Positions 1-5,954 of a stretch of 8,966 bases of DNA are shown in pieces (position 1 is the stretch's first letter; each line of letters opens with the position of its first letter). The notes beneath the pieces were generated by a model. That model did no database searches. It saw only the letters and a program-made list of their open reading frames with translations, and was not told the DNA's origin. A program made the translations under genes and the position numbers. The DNA is from JAAEQG01 sp043803085 (lineage in GTDB: Bacteria > Planctomycetota > Phycisphaerae > UBA1845), in contig JAZDKM010000045.1 in the NCBI GenBank assembly GCA_043803085.1, forward strand, positions 1 through 8,966, read 5' to 3'.

Positions 1-1658
<1,658 letters not shown>

Positions 1659-1792
1659 ATTAATGAGTGGCTGACGGGCCCCTCAAGACACACCCTCTGG
1701 TACGACCCGCTTCCGGTGTTCGACTCTCGAACACCACTCGCGTCCGCTTATGGGATGGTGCATACCCACGCGATCTGATCTCGTCGACACCC
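1659..1792 (+). other. 23S 3' trailer, structured, without 5S or tRNA
   Basis: This stretch links the 23S 3' end to its terminator. It contains a perfect 9-bp hairpin at 1715-1735 (GGTGTTCGA, loop CTC, TCGAACACC). A second imperfect hairpin at about 1750-1769 pairs TGGGATG with CATACCCA around a GTG loop, with one bulged A. I looked for the conserved 5S core (CCCGAAC...GGAAGTTAAG) and did not find it; no tRNA cloverleaf is present either. The hairpins may guide 3' processing of the rRNA precursor, which is an inference. Confidence 0.6.
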
Positions 1793-1820
1793 GCCGCCGG
1801 CTTCCGCCGGCGGCTTTTTT
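1793..1820 (+). terminator. Rho-independent terminator of the rRNA unit
   Basis: A GC-only 8-bp stem, GCCGCCGG (1793-1800) with CCGGCGGC (1807-1814), is closed by one further C-G pair around a TTCC tetraloop. It is followed at once by six T residues (1815-1820). It lies about 135 nt after the 23S 3' end with no other gene between, so it should end the rRNA transcript. It has no A-tract on the other side, so it is not expected to terminate the opposing nuo transcript. Confidence 0.9.
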
Positions 1821-1822
1821 AC

Positions 1823-1912
1823 AGCGTCTAACAAAAAGATGTGGGACCGGCTTTCCAGCCGGTCAGCAACAGGCTAGAAAGCCTGTCCCACAGGTCCATT
1901 CTGTTAGACGCT
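1823..1912. repeat. Nested palindromic repeat element at convergent gene ends
   Basis: A 90-bp composite is bounded by perfect 11-bp inverted arms, AGCGTCTAACA (1823-1833) and TGTTAGACGCT (1902-1912). Inside are two copies of a palindromic unit in opposite orientation. Unit 1 (1841-1864) is GTGG plus an 8-bp stem, GACCGGCT / AGCCGGTC, with a TTCC loop. Unit 2 (1869-1891, reverse orientation) has stem GACAGGCT / AGCCTGTC. The units differ by a compensatory C-G to A-T change, so each remains a perfect hairpin. A 25-bp identical copy of unit 1 occurs at 5822-5846. It sits between the rRNA terminator and the stop codon of the last nuo-operon ORF, like REP/BIME elements at convergent 3' ends. Confidence 0.85.
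1834..1891 (-). terminator. Probable terminator of the nuo operon
   Basis: Read on the minus strand, the two inverted palindrome units pair into one stem of about 23 positions, with three not Watson-Crick, around a short TGCTG-type loop. The stem ends in GTCCCAC and is followed by ATCTTTTTG. It begins about 30 nt after the stop codon of the last ORF. A long hairpin followed by five T residues suits a rho-independent terminator. Each unit could instead fold separately, so activity is inferred. Confidence 0.6.
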
Positions 1913-1921
1913 CTTAGTTCA

Positions 1922-2365
1922 TCAGGCGCACGCGCTGGTCTGGGCGGTGAATCTCCGGAGCAGCGCGATGTGCTCGCGATGCGCGGCGACGATCCCCGAG
2001 ACCAACTGATAGGCGGGCGTACAATTCGTGCCGGCCAACGGTTCCAGGGCGGATTCGCAGCCAGCCAGCAACTGCGCTTCGGCGTGGAGCACCTCGCCCA
2101 GCAGGAAGTGCAGGTCGAGGTAATGAAGCCGCGCCGTGTGGAAGTCCGGCGCGGCCGACGCGGGCACGCCGCCCAACTCGATCAGCAGGTCGGCCAGTTC
2201 GAGGGTCTGGCGCCGTTCATCCTCGAGAATGCGACAGAGGGCGTCATACTCTTCCGTACCGACCGAAGACAGGAAGACGCCGGTTTCGGCCAGACGGGCG
2301 TGCGGGCATTTCTCCATGGCGGCCAGCACGTCGTTCAGAAGGTCCAAAACTCGCGGATCGGTCAT
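1922..2365 (-). CDS. Small ferritin-like four-helix protein, function unknown
   Basis: This 147-residue soluble protein has no signal peptide or membrane segment. I do not recognise a named family with certainty. Predicted helices run at about residues 3-25, 34-66, 78-110 and 118-140. The second carries EDERRQTLELADLLIELGG, which resembles the E-R...EL...LGG pattern of DUF2383-type and other ferritin-like proteins. The third has a GEVLHAE segment and the fourth an AHREH segment. The classical ExxH metal pairs are not intact: helix 2 has E-x-x-R and helix 4 H-x-x-H, so a di-iron site is doubtful. The ATG lies 3 nt after the nuoN stop, and GGGAGGG, about 11 nt upstream, is inside the nuoN coding end. 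That makes it co-transcribed and probably translationally coupled with nuoN. Whether it works with complex I is unknown. Confidence 0.75.
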   Translation of the reverse strand: MTDPRVLDLLNDVLAAMEKCPHARLAETGVFLSSVGTEEYDALCRILEDERRQTLELADLLIELGGVPASAAPDFHTARLHYLDLHFLLGEVLHAEAQLLAGCESALEPLAGTNCTPAYQLVSGIVAAHREHIALLRRFTAQTSACA

Positions 2366-2368
2366 AAG

Positions 2369-4027
2369 TCAGGGTTCCCTCCCGCCCTCGCTCGGGGGCA
2401 TTGCGAAGTCCAGAGCCGATATCGCATCGACGGGTTGGGGGGCGCCGACCGGCCGCTGCGCAGACGGAGGGACAAACAGGTTCGCCGCATAGCGATCGGT
2501 ACGCTCCTTTACCGGCTGAATGAGCAGAAACCCAAGGACCAGTACCGCAAGCCCGCAGACGTTCACCAACGCGACGCCGCCGGCCGGGGCCCGCACCGCC
2601 GGACGATCGTCGTCACGGAGCATCATCTGCTTCACGATGCGCAGATAAAAGAACAGGCTGAGCAACGTGTTTAGGACCGCCACGATCACCAGAATCCAAT
2701 GCAAGGGCTGACCCTGCTGGGCCAGAGCGTAGAGCAGCCAGTATTTGGCAACAAAGCCGCCGAACGGCGGCAGGCCTACCAGAGAGATCAGACAGAACAG
2801 CATGGGGACCGCCAACCATACCGACCGCCGGACCAGCCCGGTGAAGGCGTCGATCGAATCGCTGCCGGTGCTCCATATGATCATGGCGGTCACGCCAAAC
2901 GCGCCGAGGTTCATAAACAGATAGACCAGCACGTAGAACAACACCGCGCTGAGGGCGTCATTCGTCTTCTCCGCTCCGGCCGCAATAAACACCGTGGCGG
3001 CCATCATCATGTAGCCGGCATGGGCGATGGACGAATAGGCCAGCAGTCGCTTGACGCTGGTCTGCATGTAGGCACTGAGGTTGCCTACGGTACAGGTGAT
3101 CATGGCCAGGACGCCGATCACCCAGGCGAGCGCGTCCGTGGACGGGAGGGCCTTGCCGGCCGCGAGGCCGAAGGTATGGACCAACCGGAGCAACAAGACC
3201 AGACCCGCGGCCTTGCTGGCCACGCTGAGCCAGGTGGTGACTTCGATCCGGGCCCCTTGAAAGACGTCCGGGCACCAGAAGTGGAACGGGACGGCGGAGA
3301 TTTTGAAGCCGACGCCGAACATCACGCCCAGCAGGGCCACGGTAAGTACGATCCGGTTGCGCCCCGCGCCGATGTCGGACAGCACCGCACCGGCAATGGC
3401 GCCCAGATCGAGCGTCTGATACAGCCCATACAGCAGGCTGGCCCCGTAGCACAGGATGGCGAAGCTGACCGACCCAAAGATGACGTACTTGAGCGAGGCT
3501 TCGGCGGCCAGCCGATCGCGCTTGCTGAACCCGACGATGGCATAGCTGGGCAACGAGGCGAATTCGATGGCGATGATCATCAACAGCAAGTTCAACGTGC
3601 TGACCATCAGGCTCATGCCCAGCGCGCTGCCCAGGAGCAGCGTGAAGAACGCCGGGGCGTCTTTTTCCTCCGCGGCCGATCCATACCACCACAAGAGCGA
3701 CACCCCCGCGGCAAAGATCATGAGTACCAGCTTGAAGTAGATGGTGAGGTTATCGGCGATAAGCATGCCCACGGCCGCACCTGGCCCTTCGGCGGGGGCC
3801 AGACCGCTCAGGCCCCGGTCCCGCACCGTCCCCGCCACGCTCCACGTGCACAGGATGGCGACTGCCAGGCCAATCAGGGCGATGAGGGCCGTGGTGCGGG
3901 AGCTGCGGCCGACGGCCAGCGGCGCGATCAAAATCGCAACGATGGTGCCCACCAGCGCCAACTCGGGCGAAAACCAGCGGAACTGCTCGGCGGTGGGGAC
4001 GAAGAGTGACGCAAGCATAGGGTTCAT
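2369..4027 (-). CDS. nuoN: NADH-quinone oxidoreductase subunit N (NuoN)
   Basis: NuoN is one of three antiporter-like proton-translocating subunits in the membrane arm of complex I, which couples NADH oxidation by quinone to proton export. The 552-residue protein is hydrophobic throughout, with about 14 membrane segments expected for the family. Residues matching the family's proton path are present: Glu155 in IEFASLPSYA, Lys180 in ASLKYVIFG, Lys242 in GFKISAVPFHFW, Lys272 in SVASKAAG, Lys326 before LLAYSSIAHAGY, and Lys428 in GLPPFGGFVAKYW. It is somewhat longer than E. coli NuoN because of a hydrophilic tail of about 46 residues ending PPSEGGREP. The ATG at 4027 has GGAAAG five bases upstream; another ATG follows three codons in. 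The 63-nt gap to nuoM contains a small hairpin, GTCCGC / GCGGAC (4050-4066). Confidence 0.96.
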   Translation of the reverse strand: MNPMLASLFVPTAEQFRWFSPELALVGTIVAILIAPLAVGRSSRTTALIALIGLAVAILCTWSVAGTVRDRGLSGLAPAEGPGAAVGMLIADNLTIYFKLVLMIFAAGVSLLWWYGSAAEEKDAPAFFTLLLGSALGMSLMVSTLNLLLMIIAIEFASLPSYAIVGFSKRDRLAAEASLKYVIFGSVSFAILCYGASLLYGLYQTLDLGAIAGAVLSDIGAGRNRIVLTVALLGVMFGVGFKISAVPFHFWCPDVFQGARIEVTTWLSVASKAAGLVLLLRLVHTFGLAAGKALPSTDALAWVIGVLAMITCTVGNLSAYMQTSVKRLLAYSSIAHAGYMMMAATVFIAAGAEKTNDALSAVLFYVLVYLFMNLGAFGVTAMIIWSTGSDSIDAFTGLVRRSVWLAVPMLFCLISLVGLPPFGGFVAKYWLLYALAQQGQPLHWILVIVAVLNTLLSLFFYLRIVKQMMLRDDDRPAVRAPAGGVALVNVCGLAVLVLGFLLIQPVKERTDRYAANLFVPPSAQRPVGAPQPVDAISALDFAMPPSEGGREP

Positions 4028-4090
4028 CCACGCTTTCCAACTGGGTTACGTCCGCCGGGAGCGGACTCCACCCGCCCACCATCGGGGCTC

Positions 4091-5746
4091 CTACCCGGTC
4101 ACCAGAGCCAGGATGTTGTTGAGCGTACCGTTCATGAAGTCGAACAAGGTCTGTTTGGGCAGGATGCCCAAAGCGAGAGCTAAGGCACCTAACGGGGCCA
4201 ACACGAACAACTCCCGTGGCGTGGCTTCCGGGAAGCCGGCATACTCAGGCTTGGCTTTGCCCAAATAGACGCGCTGGATCAGCCAGAGGATGTACCCGGC
4301 GGTCAGGATGACGCTGCTGGCGGCGATGATGGCGAACGGTCCGGCCCAGGGGTAGGTCCCACGGGCCTCGAATGTCCCCAGTAACACGTAGACCTCGCCA
4401 ATGAAGCCGCACAGGCCGGGCAGACCCAGCGAAGCAAAGAAGCCCAAGGTGGCCATCGAGCCGTATCGGGGCATGGTTAACCATAAGCCGCCGAAGCGGT
4501 TGATCTCGCGGTGGTGGGCACGGTCGTAAATGACGCCGACCAAATAAAAGCACATGGGTGAGGAAATACCGTGGGCGATCATCTGGAACATGGCCCCCTG
4601 AAGCGCCGTGGGCGTCATCACCGCGATGCCCAGCAGCACGAAGCCCATGTGCGAAATCGAGCTGTAGGCCACCAGCTTCTTGAAGTCGGTCTGGGCCATG
4701 GCGCACAACGCCCCGTAGATGATGCTGACCAGGCCGACCCCGGCCAACAGATAGGCCCAGTGGTGCGCGCCGGTAGGGAAGATCGGATAGCACAGCCGCA
4801 GGAAGCCGTACCCGCCCATCTTCAGCAGAACGCCGGCCAGGATCATGCTGATGGGCGTGGGGGCCTCCACGTGCGCGTCGGGCAGCCAGGTGTGGAACGG
4901 GACGCTGGGCAGCTTGATGGCAAAGCCGATGAACAGCAGCATGAACATGGTCGGGGCGAAGGGCAGCCACTTCCAGATGAAGATCGTTGCGGCCGACCCA
5001 AAGTGGGCCTGAATGGCTTTGTTCGTGGCAAACTCGATAAGGTCGAAGGTCCCGCCATTCAGGAAGAAGCCCCGGTAGCTCCTCGTCCAGTCCAGGTGCC
5101 CGGAGTCCTTGGCGATCTGGACCGCGTCGGCGCTGTAGAAGTACATGCCCAGGAGGGCGACGAGCATCAGCACCGAGCCGGCCAGAGTGAACAGGAAGAA
5201 CTTGATCGCCGCGTATTCTTTCTTGGGCCCGCCCCAGACGCCAATGAGGAAGTACATGGGCAGGAGCATGACTTCCCAGAAGATGTAGAACAGGAAGAAA
5301 TCCATGGCGACGAATACGCCGAGCATGCCCGTTTCGAGAATGAGGAACAGGATGTAGTAGGCCCGTTCGCCCTTGTTGATCTTCCAGGCCGTGGTCATGT
5401 TGAAGCTGCCGACACACGCCAGGAAGGAGACGACCGTGGTAAGGATGAACAGCGGGAAACTCAGCCCATCGATGCCGACGAAGTATTCGATGGCGAAGTG
5501 TTCCCCGGTGATCCACTCGGTGCGGAACACGTGGTGCAGTTTGCCATAGGTGGCGCCGAAGATTTCCGTCGCCTGCCCACCGCCACCACCCATAAACGTC
5601 CCGAACAGAAGCAGCGAGAGAACCAGCGCCGCCCCGCTGGCGAACGTAGCGACCCACTTGACCAGTTCCTTAGGGGTGAACAGACACAGTACGGCCCCGA
5701 TCGTCGGTAGAAACACGACCCAGCTTAAGATGCTTGAGCTTTCCAC
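4091..5746 (-). CDS. nuoM: NADH-quinone oxidoreductase subunit M (NuoM)
   Basis: NuoM is the central antiporter-like proton-pumping subunit of the complex I membrane arm. From the GTG at 5746 it is 551 residues, within the family's usual size. Key residues are seen at Glu158 (FYIFWEVMLLPMYF), Lys278 (GFAIKLPSVPFHTWLPDAHV), Lys309 (GVLLKMGGYGF), the FKKLVAYSSISHMGF segment, and Glu451 (GLCGFIGEVYVLLG), matching E. coli Glu144, Lys234, Lys265 and Glu407. The frame stays open upstream to a GTG at 5932, but that extra 62-residue stretch is hydrophilic and is simply translated repeat DNA (5822-5886). The 5746 start puts the first membrane helix (ILSWVVFLPTIGAVLCLF) right at the N-terminus, as in the family. 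No strong Shine-Dalgarno is visible at 5746, so the start is likely but not proven. Confidence 0.95.
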   Translation of the reverse strand: MESSSILSWVVFLPTIGAVLCLFTPKELVKWVATFASGAALVLSLLLFGTFMGGGGGQATEIFGATYGKLHHVFRTEWITGEHFAIEYFVGIDGLSFPLFILTTVVSFLACVGSFNMTTAWKINKGERAYYILFLILETGMLGVFVAMDFFLFYIFWEVMLLPMYFLIGVWGGPKKEYAAIKFFLFTLAGSVLMLVALLGMYFYSADAVQIAKDSGHLDWTRSYRGFFLNGGTFDLIEFATNKAIQAHFGSAATIFIWKWLPFAPTMFMLLFIGFAIKLPSVPFHTWLPDAHVEAPTPISMILAGVLLKMGGYGFLRLCYPIFPTGAHHWAYLLAGVGLVSIIYGALCAMAQTDFKKLVAYSSISHMGFVLLGIAVMTPTALQGAMFQMIAHGISSPMCFYLVGVIYDRAHHREINRFGGLWLTMPRYGSMATLGFFASLGLPGLCGFIGEVYVLLGTFEARGTYPWAGPFAIIAASSVILTAGYILWLIQRVYLGKAKPEYAGFPEATPRELFVLAPLGALALALGILPKQTLFDFMNGTLNNILALVTG

Positions 5747-5821
5747 GTTTCTGAATCCCGCAATCTTCTCTTGTAGCGGCCGGCGTCCTCGCAGGCCGAT
5801 TCCTTGTGCAACCGGTTCTTC

Positions 5822-5846
5822 GTGGGACCGGCTTTCCAGCCGGTCA
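5822..5846 (+). repeat. Second copy of the GACCGGCT palindromic unit
   Basis: This is a perfect 25-bp match to 1841-1865: GTGG followed by the hairpin GACCGGCT-TTCC-AGCCGGTC and one more A. The sequences flanking the two copies are unrelated, and the 11-bp outer arms of the first copy are absent here. It is therefore a dispersed unit rather than part of one long duplication. Confidence 0.9.
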
Positions 5847-5857
5847 TCCGTTGGGCC

Positions 5858-5886
5858 GGGTGGCCCCCTCTTCAGCGGTGGGGAAC
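5858..5886 (+). repeat. Partial relative of the palindrome inside nuoL
   Basis: The segment starts GGGTGGCCC and ends GGTGGGGAAC. It aligns with 6928-6957 inside nuoL over its whole length, with changes mainly in the central hairpin (TCTTCAGC here, TCCTTGGA there). Its AGCGGTGGGG half also matches the right-hand hairpin of the nuoL element. It lies 12 nt from the copy of the other palindrome family, so two repeat families are next to each other. Confidence 0.75.
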
Positions 5887-5954
5887 CCCTGCGCCCCGCT
5901 CCGCGTTGCTCCGCTTCGCTTAGGCACTCCACCCAGGCCCACGGCGATCGCCTT

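Larger units (their letters stand above)
5747..5954. other. nuoL-nuoM spacer filled with dispersed repeats
   Basis: This 208-nt spacer is unusually long for adjacent nuo genes. It holds a 25-bp copy of the palindromic unit found at 1841-1865, a 29-bp relative of the palindrome inside nuoL, and the simple stretch CGCTCCGCGTTGCTCCGC at about 5897-5914. The minus-strand nuoM frame and at least one plus-strand frame remain open through it. I see no convincing promoter or separate gene. Confidence 0.7.

Noticed and set aside
1711..1740. tRNA T-arm, suggested by GTTCGACTC
   Set aside because: The sequence sits in a perfect 9-bp hairpin with a 3-base loop. There is no acceptor stem, anticodon arm or CCA-like end around it.
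2699..4009. Long open frame antisense to nuoN (about 436 codons), with similar ones antisense to nuoM (4571-5710) and across 5550-6992
   Set aside because: The products are hydrophilic, rich in Gln, Arg, Gly, His and Asp, and match nothing. They mirror GC-rich codon use of membrane proteins on the other strand, where the family residues are clear.
5747..5932. N-terminal extension of NuoM starting at GTG 5932
   Set aside because: The 62 added residues are translated repeat DNA and precede the normal first membrane helix; the family starts near the GTG at 5746.
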